Shown here: piece after piece, positions 1 to 7,654 of the stretch
Position numbering within the stretch: position 1 is the first letter of the stretch
Layout: every line of letters begins with the position of its first letter
Assembly (NCBI GenBank): GCA_030618905.1
Contig: JAUXCL010000042.1
Span: 1 to 14,494 of the forward strand
Reading direction: 5' to 3'
From: Bacteroidales bacterium
GTDB taxonomy: Bacteria; Bacteroidota; Bacteroidia; Bacteroidales; B18-G4
Length of the DNA stretch: 14,494 nt
Position numbers and translations under genes: made by a program
Notes under the pieces: model-generated
What the model was told of the DNA's origin: nothing
The model's database searches: none
What the model saw: only the letters and a program-made list of their open reading frames with translations

Positions 1-972
1 ATGAAGAGGAAGCTTCGTATTGTGTTTATGGGTACTCCGGACTTTGCTGTGGAATCACTTCAAGCCATTGTAAGTAATGGTTATGATGTTACTGCGGTGA
101 TTACAGCTCCTGATAAACCATCCGGCAGGGGTAAGAAGATTCTCCCTTCTGCAGTCAAGAAATATGCAATGGCCGAAAACCTGAAGCTAATGCAGCCTTT
201 GAACCTGAAAGATGAGGAATTCCTGGGGCATTTACGGTCATTGAATGCAAATCTTTTCGTTGTTGTTGCCTTTCAGATGCTTCCTAAGCTGGTCTGGTCC
301 ATGCCGGAATATGGAACTTTTAATTTACATGCCTCATTGCTGCCAGATTACAGAGGGGCAGCCCCGATCAACTGGGCCATCATCAATGGTGAGCAAGCAA
401 CTGGGTTAACCACTTTTTTTCTTAACGATAGAATTGATACAGGGGATATCATTTTTAAAGAACCTGTTGCCATTAAAGATGATGAGACTTTTGGAGAGTT
501 GCATGATCGTTTAAAAGTAATTGGCGCCGATCTCATTTTAAAAACCCTCCAGGCTATTTCAGAAAACCGTGTGGAAGCTATTGCACAGAACGATGTGAAT
601 CTTCCCGCAGGCCAGTTACATCCAGCACCCAAAATTCATAAAGAAGATACCTGGATCAATTGGAATAGCCGGGTGGAAAAAATTCATGACCTGGTCAGAG
701 GCTTGAGTCCTATCCCCGCAGCAATTACTGAAATTATTGCTCCATCAGGACAGGTCCACTCCCTTAAGGTTTTTAAAACGGAATTTGAATATCGTCCGCA
801 TCATTTAAAACCCGGGATGATTGAAACCGATGGAAAAAGTTTTTTAAATATTGCAGGGAATGATGGATTGATCAAGGTTATCGAAATTCAGCTCGCAGGG
901 AAAAAGCGCATGGGAATAAATGATTTTTTGCGCGGATTTCCAGTCGACAGCCATTGGAAAATGCAGGTCTGA
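1..972 (+). CDS. fmt: Methionyl-tRNA formyltransferase
   Basis: Transfers a formyl group from 10-formyltetrahydrofolate to the amino group of Met-tRNAi in the cytoplasm, making the initiator for bacterial translation. The 323-residue protein is full family length (about 315). It opens with the N-terminal FMGTPDFAV motif (residues 9-17) and carries the NLHASLLPDYRG block. The catalytic triad falls at Asn108, His110 and Asp146, the same numbers as in the E. coli enzyme. The N-terminal two thirds is the formyltransferase Rossmann domain. The C-terminal part, from about residue 210 (the HKEDTWINW segment), is the OB-like tRNA-binding domain. The ATG is the first base of the window, so its promoter and upstream neighbours cannot be seen. 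No terminator is evident between it and the HU gene 184 bases downstream. Identification is very secure. Confidence 0.97.
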   Translation: MKRKLRIVFMGTPDFAVESLQAIVSNGYDVTAVITAPDKPSGRGKKILPSAVKKYAMAENLKLMQPLNLKDEEFLGHLRSLNANLFVVVAFQMLPKLVWSMPEYGTFNLHASLLPDYRGAAPINWAIINGEQATGLTTFFLNDRIDTGDIIFKEPVAIKDDETFGELHDRLKVIGADLILKTLQAISENRVEAIAQNDVNLPAGQLHPAPKIHKEDTWINWNSRVEKIHDLVRGLSPIPAAITEIIAPSGQVHSLKVFKTEFEYRPHHLKPGMIETDGKSFLNIAGNDGLIKVIEIQLAGKKRMGINDFLRGFPVDSHWKMQV

Positions 973-1080
973 AATTGTTAATTTCTGCTGTATCTCGCCT
1001 TTAGCAAGTGTTTTAGCGCATAAGTTATCAACAATATCGCCCTTTTATTAACATTTACAGGGGTTTTAGAGCATCGGTAC

Positions 1081-1110
1081 TTGACATTTGTTCGAAAACA
1101 AATATATTTG
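1081..1110 (+). promoter_or_regulatory. Bacteroidetes-type promoter of the HU gene
   Basis: TTGACA at 1081-1086 and TATATTTG at 1103-1110 match the Bacteroidetes primary-sigma promoter (TTG near -33, TAnnTTTG near -7), with 19 bases between the TTG and the -7 box. Transcription would start around 1116-1118, leaving an A/T-rich leader of about 40 bases before the HU ATG at 1157. That leader has no Shine-Dalgarno sequence but has an A-run, as is usual in this phylum. The match is by eye; the start site is inferred. Confidence 0.8.
1086..1103. repeat. Inverted repeat inside the HU promoter spacer
   Basis: ATTTGTT (1086-1092) and AACAAAT (1097-1103) are perfect 7-base inverted arms around CGAA. 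The dyad fills the spacer and touches both promoter boxes, which is where a repressor would sit; HU autoregulation is one possibility. It is A/T-rich, so chance is not excluded. Confidence 0.4.
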
Positions 1111-1156
1111 TCCCAGGTTTTAGAAATTTTATTATTAACCAAAAAATTAATGTAAT

Positions 1157-1429
1157 ATGAACAAAGCAGAATTAATTGACGCAATGGCAGCTGAAACTGG
1201 TCTGACCAAAGCTGACGCTAAGAGAGCACTTGAAGCATTTGTTAACAATACTGCAAAAGCCCTCAAGGGTGGTGACAGGGTAGCATTGGTAGGATTTGGA
1301 TCATTTGGAGTTTCTAAAAGAGCTGCAAGGAAGGGTAGGAATCCTCAGACAGGCGCCGAAATCAAAATCGCTGCTAAGAAAGTTGTGAAATTCAAACCTG
1401 GCAACGAACTCTCAAACATGGTTAAATAA
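1157..1429 (+). CDS. HU-family DNA-binding protein
   Basis: Small basic nucleoid protein that bends and compacts DNA as a dimer. The 90 residues are exactly the classical HU length. The N-terminal helical dimerisation half (1-45) begins MNKAELIDAMA. It is followed by the GFGSF turn (47-51), and the DNA-intercalating beta-arm carries the signature RNPQTG at 61-66, whose proline inserts into the minor groove. The end, KFKPGNELSNMVK, is also typical. The RNPQTG arm and the lack of a long extension point to HU rather than IHF. It is a single-gene unit with a strong promoter at 1081-1110 and an intrinsic terminator at 1454-1481, which fits an abundant protein. Which HU paralogue it is cannot be decided here. 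Confidence 0.95.
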   Translation: MNKAELIDAMAAETGLTKADAKRALEAFVNNTAKALKGGDRVALVGFGSFGVSKRAARKGRNPQTGAEIKIAAKKVVKFKPGNELSNMVK

Positions 1430-1449
1430 GAAATTTATTTAATATCACC

Positions 1450-2052
1450 TTATAAACCCCGGCTCAGTTCCGGGGTTTTTTGTTTGGTTACAAATCGATA
1501 GGGGAGAAGGGAATCCTCAGCGGCATAACCGATCCCAATTCTTTTCGTTGCCATTACCTGTAAATCTGATATTTCAAGGCCTTTATCTTCTAACCAAATC
1601 CGCTCACCCGTTAGAATTTCCCCATTATGTATTGTCGATATTCCAAGGATCTTTGACACTTTACCTGGCCCTGTGCCCAGGTCTTTTGTGAATTTTGGCT
1701 TCCCGGCCCTATTAAGCATTAGCTCAACTCCATGTGTAGGGTATATGCCTCGGATCAGTATCGCGTGCGGAATATCCCGATGATTAGTAACAATGTTAAA
1801 TAAGGAATGTATACCATAACAAAGGTAAACATATGCGAAACCTCCCTCCTGATACATAATCTCAGTCCGGGCAGTCCGCCTTCCGCCCCATGCATGTGAA
1901 GCCCTGTCAACAATACCTGCATATGCTTCGGTTTCTGTAATATAACCTCCGCATAATACCTCATCAATTCTGGTAAACAGATACTTGCCTATCAGATCGT
2001 GTGCAAGCTGAACCACATCATCCTGCAGGTAAAATGAATGTTTAATTTTCAT
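1450..2052 (-). CDS. DNA-3-methyladenine glycosylase, AAG/MPG family
   Basis: Base-excision repair enzyme that flips out and removes alkylated or deaminated purines such as 3-methyladenine and hypoxanthine. From the ATG at 2052 it is 200 residues, normal for the bacterial family. The ETEAY motif (40-44) supplies catalytic Glu42. His53 in the SHAWGG segment, the AYVYLCYG strand and the Arg of LIRGIYP correspond to human AAG E125, H136, Y159 and R182. The LGTGPGK motif follows. The frame can be extended upstream to a TTG at 2067, but MKIKHSFYLQDD is the normal family N-terminus and the ATG lies 18 bases after the preceding stop. It is the last gene of a recQ / beta-barrel / glycosylase run on the minus strand. 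Its last codons (KTPELSRGL) are encoded by the HU terminator hairpin. Confidence 0.94.
   Translation of the reverse strand: MKIKHSFYLQDDVVQLAHDLIGKYLFTRIDEVLCGGYITETEAYAGIVDRASHAWGGRRTARTEIMYQEGGFAYVYLCYGIHSLFNIVTNHRDIPHAILIRGIYPTHGVELMLNRAGKPKFTKDLGTGPGKVSKILGISTIHNGEILTGERIWLEDKGLEISDLQVMATKRIGIGYAAEDSLLPYRFVTKQKTPELSRGL
1454..1481 (+). terminator. Intrinsic terminator of the HU gene
   Basis: A 9-bp stem pairs AAACCCCGG (1454-1462) with CCGGGGTTT (1470-1478) across a 7-base loop, followed by Ts to 1481. It lies 25 bases after the HU stop. The hairpin is also coding sequence for the end of the opposite-strand glycosylase gene, which stops at 1450-1452. On the minus strand the tail after the stem is short (TTTAT), so it is a weaker terminator in that direction. 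Confidence 0.88.
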
Positions 2053-2070
2053 TGAAAATGGAAACAATGA

Positions 2071-2802
2071 TTAGTTGATATAATATCCAAGACCAATGGT
2101 AATGTTCATCATCCGCATATCCTGCTTGAAGGAGTTGGATTCGTCATCCTTAAAACTATAATACGTTTTCTGATCTTTGAAATAGGGTTGGCTACCCAGG
2201 TAATCAAATTGCAAAATAACATATTTACTGGCGCGCATATTATAACGAATTCCAGCACCCAGATCCCATGCAAAAGCAAATGCCCGGTCACTGTCAAAGA
2301 TGATGTATCCGGGTTGTGCTTGGGATTCATACGTAATCTTTAGTTCCGGCGAATAGACATAGAGGAATCCGGCCATCACCTTAAATTCAAAGGCAAAACG
2401 GGTGTTTACAGGAAGGCTGAACAAAGCTCCTGCCACAATGCCGCCGGAACCCCATTGCCGGGTATTGACATATATCTCATCAATATTTGGAAACTCCTGA
2501 CCGTATTCTTCTCTCAGGCCATCTCTGAATGCTGAATAATCAAACTGATGAACATTACCTGTAATCAGAGCACCTAAACCCACATAATCATTGAATTTGT
2601 AACCGAATAAAAGGTTTAAATTAAATCCAACCTGGGCAAAACCTGATGCCGGGTCACTAAAATCAGTGTTTGCAAAATCACCGTTCGGTATACTTACACC
2701 AGCCGCCACACTGGCGATGGTTCCATCCTGTGCATTAGCCTGATAGGTAAATATAATACAGGATATGATCATCACCAGGAAAAGTCTGCTTGGATAGGTC
2801 AT
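2071..2802 (-). CDS. Secreted outer-membrane beta-barrel protein, function unknown
   Basis: A 243-residue protein with a clear Sec signal peptide (MTYPSRLFLVMIISCIIFTYQANAQ, cleavage expected after AQA or AQ near residue 25). Alternating hydrophobic and polar strands rich in Gly, Tyr and Phe follow, for example FNLNLLFGYKFNDYVGLGALI and AWDLGAGIRYNMRASKYVILQFDYLG. The C-terminal strand ITIGLGYYIN is barrel-like, though it ends in Asn rather than the usual aromatic residue. The pattern and size fit the small Bacteroidetes porin-like or OmpA/OmpW-type barrels of about eight strands. No enzymatic motif is seen. It lies 54 bases after recQ and its stop is 18 bases before the glycosylase ATG, so co-transcription with the repair genes is likely, although no shared role is obvious. 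A lipid- or small-molecule-channel role would be guesswork. Confidence 0.75.
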   Translation of the reverse strand: MTYPSRLFLVMIISCIIFTYQANAQDGTIASVAAGVSIPNGDFANTDFSDPASGFAQVGFNLNLLFGYKFNDYVGLGALITGNVHQFDYSAFRDGLREEYGQEFPNIDEIYVNTRQWGSGGIVAGALFSLPVNTRFAFEFKVMAGFLYVYSPELKITYESQAQPGYIIFDSDRAFAFAWDLGAGIRYNMRASKYVILQFDYLGSQPYFKDQKTYYSFKDDESNSFKQDMRMMNITIGLGYYIN

Positions 2803-2856
2803 GGTTGCTTGTTTATTTGATTAAAAAGTAAAGATAGAAACTTTATTCAGAGAAGA

Positions 2857-4785
2857 TTAAAACATCAGTTTAAATTGCTTACGCCAGCTATATTGTTGTT
2901 TTTCATTTTTTTGGATACGCTCATTGTCTTCCAGCCAGCGTAAAACTTTGATGATCTTATCTTCCGGGATGTTTTTCAGATGAAATGCGATCTCTTGTAT
3001 CGATTGTGGTTCTTTGTGTACCAATTCCCTGATTTTGTTTTTAATGTTTTCGAACTCAATGTCATTGATATCCATTTTATTCCTTTGCTGACAAACATCA
3101 CACTTACCGCATCGCTGACTGTTTTTTTCTCCAAAATATTCGAGCAATTGTTGAGAACGGCACTGGTCTTTGGTCTTGACATAATTGATGACTGCCTGTA
3201 ACCTATTTGCAGCATTGGTCTTGCGGTGATGATAACTTTCAGGTGAGATATGCAGGTGTTTTGTATCCTGTCTTTCCTTGGCGAAAATGACCTGTGGCTT
3301 GCTTTTATTGGGAATATAGCTGAGCACACCTTGTGAATGCAGCCTTTTCAGGTATATTACAATGTCATCTGCATCCAGCGAAAGACGCCGGGCAATCTCA
3401 CTTTCACTGATCTTCACAAAGTCGCTAAACAGACCGGTATAAGACCTGAGCAATAGCTTGATAAAGTTATCATAAGCAGGATTCTCAACCTGAAAGCGGT
3501 AAAGGTCATCATGGCTGAACTTCAGGTGTATCCTTGAAGGTGTGTAGAAGGCTTCGCTGAGCATAAGGTAACCTTCCTTCTCAAGAATCTTCAGCGCATT
3601 GAATGCGACAAGTGGCGGTGTTTTATAAGATTCCGAGAACTCCTTTAAATCGAAATCAAAGCTCAGGTCTTTCCCACTGCCCATAGCGAGCTGAAAATAA
3701 TTACCAAGCGACTGGTACGTCTTCCTGATAGTTTCCAGTTCCGGATAGGAGCTGTTAAAATAATCCCTGCTGTTGTTGATGTCGGCTTCATTAAAAAACA
3801 GGACCGCATAAGATTTCTTTTCATCACGCCCAGCCCTGCCAGCTTCCTGGAAGTATGCTTCAATGCTGTCGGTCAGGTCAAGGTGGATCACTACCCTGAC
3901 ATTTGGTTTGTCAATTCCCATTCCAAATGCATTGGTCGCGACGATGATGCGGCAATGCTCATCCATCCATTTATCCTGCTTATCACTTCTCTCTTTTGCT
4001 TCCAGCCCGGCATGGTAATAATCAGCAGGGATATTATTTTTTTGAAGGTACGTTGCAATTTCCTTTGTCTTCCGCCTGTTTCTCACATAAACAATCCCGG
4101 GACCATCGACATTATTCAAGACCCTAAGCATACCGGTAAGCTTATCTTCATTATTCAGTACGACATATGCCAGGTTCTTCCTTTCAAAACTTTTTTGAAA
4201 AATACATTCTTTCTTGAATTGCAACTTGCTCTGTATGTCCTTAACTACCAGGGGGGTAGCTGTAGCAGTCAGGGCCAGTACCGGGACATCCGGAACTAAA
4301 TCCCTGATGGAAGCTATGCTCAGGTAGGGAGGCCTGAAATCATAACCCCATTGTGAAATACAATGTGCTTCATCCACGGCAAGTAAATTGACATTCATCT
4401 TCTGGATCCGTTCGCGGAAAGTATCTGTTTCAAGTCTCTCAGGTGATAAGTAAAGGAGCTTAATGTCACCGTAAGCAGCATTGTCGAAAATAATATCTAT
4501 CTCATTTGGATGCATACCTGAATAAACCGCAGCTGCCCGTATCCCCCTTTTCTTCAGGTTCTCTACCTGGTCTTTCATCAACGATATTAATGGGGTAACG
4601 ACAATACAAACCCCTTCTCTTGCCAGGGCAGGAACCTGGAAGCAGATGGATTTGCCTCCACCTGTAGGCAATAATGCAAGTGTGTCATGACCACCCAGGA
4701 CGGATTGGATAATATCTTCCTGCATGGGCCTGAAAGATGAGAAGCCCCAGTGGCGGATTAATATTTTATGAATTTCACTCGGCAT
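2857..4785 (-). CDS. recQ: ATP-dependent DNA helicase RecQ
   Basis: A 3'-5' superfamily 2 helicase that processes stalled forks and recombination intermediates. From the ATG at 4785 it has 642 residues. Walker A is PTGGGKS at 40-46 and the DEAH box is at 138-141, followed by the RecQ aromatic-rich loop ISQWGYDFRP. Motif VI is QEAGRAGRDE. The RecQ-CT zinc site is Cys542, Cys559, Cys562 and Cys565, then a winged-helix region. The last ~65 residues look like another winged helix (PQSIQEIAFHLK segment) rather than a recognisable HRDC domain. A GTG two codons upstream (4791) is an alternative start that adds only two residues. It is the first gene of the minus-strand run. The 241-base divergent region to nusB must hold its promoter, but I found no convincing -7 box on that strand. 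Confidence 0.96.
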   Translation of the reverse strand: MPSEIHKILIRHWGFSSFRPMQEDIIQSVLGGHDTLALLPTGGGKSICFQVPALAREGVCIVVTPLISLMKDQVENLKKRGIRAAAVYSGMHPNEIDIIFDNAAYGDIKLLYLSPERLETDTFRERIQKMNVNLLAVDEAHCISQWGYDFRPPYLSIASIRDLVPDVPVLALTATATPLVVKDIQSKLQFKKECIFQKSFERKNLAYVVLNNEDKLTGMLRVLNNVDGPGIVYVRNRRKTKEIATYLQKNNIPADYYHAGLEAKERSDKQDKWMDEHCRIIVATNAFGMGIDKPNVRVVIHLDLTDSIEAYFQEAGRAGRDEKKSYAVLFFNEADINNSRDYFNSSYPELETIRKTYQSLGNYFQLAMGSGKDLSFDFDLKEFSESYKTPPLVAFNALKILEKEGYLMLSEAFYTPSRIHLKFSHDDLYRFQVENPAYDNFIKLLLRSYTGLFSDFVKISESEIARRLSLDADDIVIYLKRLHSQGVLSYIPNKSKPQVIFAKERQDTKHLHISPESYHHRKTNAANRLQAVINYVKTKDQCRSQQLLEYFGEKNSQRCGKCDVCQQRNKMDINDIEFENIKNKIRELVHKEPQSIQEIAFHLKNIPEDKIIKVLRWLEDNERIQKNEKQQYSWRKQFKLMF

Positions 4786-4975
4786 AGGCACTTGCTTATT
4801 GCGAAATTATAAAAAGTCAGGCCATAAATCAATAACATTGGATAATATCCTCATAATAATTAATACTAAAAAAAGCATATTTATTCCGTATTGTTCAAAA
4901 ATTACTTTAATAGAGTTAAATGAATTTTGTAGATAAAATATGCATAAGGATGGGCTCAGGTATAGAAAATAAGTA

Positions 4976-4983
4976 TAGTTTTG
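4976..4983 (+). promoter_or_regulatory. Probable -7 box of the nusB promoter
   Basis: TAGTTTTG at 4976-4983 matches TAnnTTTG, about 43 bases before the nusB ATG. A TTG at the proper -33 distance is missing, so this is a partial match. The rest of the divergent recQ-nusB region (4786-5026) is A/T-rich; I see no RNA gene, hairpin terminator or repeat in it. Confidence 0.45.
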
Positions 4984-5026
4984 CTACAGACAATCTAGAT
5001 TTATTCATTAGTTCATTACCATATCA

Positions 5027-5992
5027 ATGCTTAGCAGAAGGCACCTCCGAACGAAAGTGTTACAGGCTTTTTATGCTTTTATACAGTCTGGTAATCAAGA
5101 TATTGCAGATGGAGAAAAGCAATTATTGAAAAGCATAGACAAGCTTTACGAGTTATATATCTACCAAATATCACTGCTGATAGAGATCGTTGATTTCTCC
5201 GCGAGACGCATGGAAGATGGTAAGAAAAAGTACTTCCCAACCGAGGAAGACCTGAATCCCAATACAAGGTTTATCAACAATAAAATAATCCGGATACTGG
5301 AAGACAACAAGGATTACCGTAAATATGTCCAGAAGTATAAAATTTCATGGGTTGATGAGCAGGATATGGTCAGGAAGATTTTCAAATCGGTGAGAGAAGC
5401 ATCATTTTTTGAGAAATACCTGGCCAAAGAGGCAATTACCATAGAAGATGAACAGGACGTATTGATCAAAATCTTAAAGAAGATCATTTCTCAATATGAT
5501 TTGCTTGAGCAGTATTATGAAGACAGATCTGTTTTCTGGTCATTTGAAGATTTCCAAACGGCCAATATGATGGCCATCAAAACCATCAAGCAGTGTACGG
5601 AGAAAGATAATCCCGCTACACCACTCCCTGAGGTCTTCAAAAACAATATGGAGGTGGATAATGAGGACAGAACCTTCATGCTGGAGCTTTTCCGAAAAAG
5701 CATTCTGCATCACCAGGATTATAAAAACCTTATTGCCGAGAAGGCAAAGAACTGGGAACTGGATCGCATCGCCCTTATGGATATTCTGCTCATCAACATG
5801 GCACTTGCAGAGTTTATTGAGTTCCCTTCAATTCCCATCAAGGTAACATTGAACGAATATATTGAAATATCCAAATATTACAGCTCCGCCAAAAGTAAGA
5901 TCTTCATCAATGGCATTCTTGACAAATTGATGGCCGACCTGAAATCTGACAACAAGATCAACAAAATGGGCCGGGGTTTGTTGGAAGGTTAA
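5027..5992 (+). CDS. nusB: Transcription antitermination factor NusB (long Bacteroidetes form)
   Basis: RNA-binding, all-helical factor that joins NusE (S10) in the antitermination complex on rRNA operons. The N-terminus MLSRRHLRTKVLQAFYAF is the diagnostic NusB start. The conserved C-terminal helices are at about residues 240-305: the NWELDRIALMDILLINMAL segment, then IPIKVTLNEYIEISKYY with SAKSKIFINGILDKL. At 321 residues it is about twice the E. coli protein (139). The extra length is a charged helical insertion of roughly 150 residues between the first and last NusB helices, as is common in Bacteroidetes. The ATG at 5027 is chosen because it gives the conserved N-terminus. The next gene starts 11 bases after its stop, implying co-transcription. 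The yajC gene I would expect nearby in some relatives is absent. Confidence 0.92.
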   Translation: MLSRRHLRTKVLQAFYAFIQSGNQDIADGEKQLLKSIDKLYELYIYQISLLIEIVDFSARRMEDGKKKYFPTEEDLNPNTRFINNKIIRILEDNKDYRKYVQKYKISWVDEQDMVRKIFKSVREASFFEKYLAKEAITIEDEQDVLIKILKKIISQYDLLEQYYEDRSVFWSFEDFQTANMMAIKTIKQCTEKDNPATPLPEVFKNNMEVDNEDRTFMLELFRKSILHHQDYKNLIAEKAKNWELDRIALMDILLINMALAEFIEFPSIPIKVTLNEYIEISKYYSSAKSKIFINGILDKLMADLKSDNKINKMGRGLLEG

Positions 5993-6003
5993 AACAATTA
6001 CAT

Positions 6004-7629
6004 ATGAAAGAGAATTATGAAGCTTGTCTGCTATGGATAATGGCCTTGTTGTTTCCATTATCCTCAATCGCTTACACCGGAGAGGTGATTAAGAAATTTT
6101 CTGCACCTGGTGCTTTTCCAACCGGAATGACTTTTGACGGTAAAAATTTGTGGATTGCAGACCGGGAAGCGGGAAAGATATTTTATGTAGATATACAGAA
6201 TGGAAAAGTGATCAGCGAGATCCAATCACCAGCTTATTGGCCAACGGGCCTGACCTGGGACGGGGAAAATTTGTGGGCTGCTGACGTTAAGGGTGGATTG
6301 CCGCTTTCAGAAAATTACAATGGTAAAATATACCAGATTGATCCTGTGACCGGTTATGTGCTTAAAATGATAGATGCACCTTCCAGCAGGCCTCGTGGCC
6401 TTGCATGGGATGGGCAGTACCTTTGGTGCACCGACAATGGCTCTGATGAAATCATCCAATTCAGCCCGGATGACGGGACCACCATCCGTTCTTTCAAGTC
6501 GCCGGCCAGTGACCCAAGAGGACTGACCTATGATGGCCGCTATCTGTGGGTCTCTGATCGCCTCAAGGATGAAATTTATATGGTAGACCCGGAAACAGGG
6601 ATTGTGTTGATCGTTACAGATGCCCCGGGACCTTATGCCATGGGCTTATGCTTTGATGGAGAAGCCATATGGGCTGCAGATACCGAAATGGATGAGATTT
6701 ATCGTTTAAAGATCAGGGATGGCGAGAAGTTCAGAAGAACTGATGAACGCAAAGCGGAAATCACATATACCCACAAGATCACAAACTTCGGACCGGGGAA
6801 AGTGTTAACCTCTGATATTCACATTGCCATACCCAGGCCACGTGACAATCAGGAGATTGAAAAAGTAAAATATATCACTGATTATGATGAGTTTGTGGAA
6901 GATGAATCAGGTCAGATCACGGCTTTTTACCACTTTACAAATATCCCGGCAGGAGAGTCCAGGTTAGCCAGGATGCAAACCACTGCAAAGATTTATGCTG
7001 TCCGTTATTACATTTATCCGGACCAGGTGGGTACATTGGAAGATATCCCGCAGGATATTAAAAATGTTTTTCTTGCCGATAATGAAAAGTATCAGTTGGA
7101 GCATCCAGTGATCCGGAAAGCGCTGAAAGAGGCTGTTGGAGATGAAAAAAATCCTTATTGGATTGCAAGAAATATATACCAGTACCTGATGGAGAAAATG
7201 TATTATGAGATGCTGGGGGGCTGGAATACTGCTCCAACAGTACTTGAAAGAGGAAATGGCTCCTGCAGTGAGTATACTTTTGTGTATATTTCCATGTGCC
7301 GTGCTGCCGGTCTTCCTGCAAGATATGTTGGCTCCGTGGTGGTTAGAGGTGATGATGCAAGTTTTGATGATGTCTTTCATCGCTGGGTGGAAGTCTATAT
7401 ACCAAATTATGGATGGGTTCCGGTGGATCCCAGTGGGGGTGACCGGGACTGGCCAAGAGACCAGGCCAATTATTTCGGACACCTGGCAAACCGCTTCCTG
7501 ATTACGACTGAAAATGCAGGCGGGTCGGAAACCATGGGGTGGACTTATAACTCAAACGCATTTTATATCAGCGAACCAAAGACATTTGCTGTATCAGATC
7601 ATTACGCAGACTGGAACCCTTTGAAGTAA
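6004..7629 (+). CDS. Secreted beta-propeller / transglutaminase-like protein
   Basis: 541 residues. A signal peptide (hydrophobic stretch at about 9-23, likely cleaved near Ala23) is followed by five degenerate repeats of about 41-50 residues at roughly 28-240. Each repeat carries a P..GL.WDG..LW..D core and a D..TG turn, as in NHL/SMP-30-like propeller blades. A linker (about 240-385) leads to a transglutaminase-like core at about 390-500. Its Cys-His-Asp triad is visible: Cys421 in GNGSCSEY, His459 in DVFHRW and Asp475 in VPVDPSGGD. Such domains act as papain-like peptidases or acyl-transfer enzymes; this one probably acts in the periplasm or outside. The substrate is unknown. The propeller may bind a protein or glycan partner. 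It lies tightly between nusB and the aconitase gene (gaps of 11 and 25 bases), with no obvious functional link to either. Confidence 0.85.
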   Translation: MKENYEACLLWIMALLFPLSSIAYTGEVIKKFSAPGAFPTGMTFDGKNLWIADREAGKIFYVDIQNGKVISEIQSPAYWPTGLTWDGENLWAADVKGGLPLSENYNGKIYQIDPVTGYVLKMIDAPSSRPRGLAWDGQYLWCTDNGSDEIIQFSPDDGTTIRSFKSPASDPRGLTYDGRYLWVSDRLKDEIYMVDPETGIVLIVTDAPGPYAMGLCFDGEAIWAADTEMDEIYRLKIRDGEKFRRTDERKAEITYTHKITNFGPGKVLTSDIHIAIPRPRDNQEIEKVKYITDYDEFVEDESGQITAFYHFTNIPAGESRLARMQTTAKIYAVRYYIYPDQVGTLEDIPQDIKNVFLADNEKYQLEHPVIRKALKEAVGDEKNPYWIARNIYQYLMEKMYYEMLGGWNTAPTVLERGNGSCSEYTFVYISMCRAAGLPARYVGSVVVRGDDASFDDVFHRWVEVYIPNYGWVPVDPSGGDRDWPRDQANYFGHLANRFLITTENAGGSETMGWTYNSNAFYISEPKTFAVSDHYADWNPLK

Positions 7630-7654
7630 AACAAAAATTGAACAATTACGAAAA

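Noticed and set aside
973..1080. Small RNA or riboswitch between fmt and the HU promoter
   Set aside because: No stable hairpin or known motif is visible, and no second promoter box is found.
978..1184. 68-codon minus-strand frame between fmt and HU
   Set aside because: It overlaps the HU promoter and start and has no recognisable content; the region is explained by regulatory sequence.
3883..4299. 138-codon plus-strand frame inside recQ
   Set aside because: Opposite the conserved helicase domain; no domain, no promoter, and recQ is unbroken.
4920..5129. 69-codon plus-strand frame upstream of and overlapping nusB
   Set aside because: It spans the probable nusB promoter and runs into the conserved NusB N-terminus in another frame, with no motif of its own.
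6964..7482. 172-codon open frame on the minus strand inside the transglutaminase-like gene
   Set aside because: It lies wholly opposite an intact catalytic domain, has no recognisable motif and its composition looks like a reverse-strand shadow.
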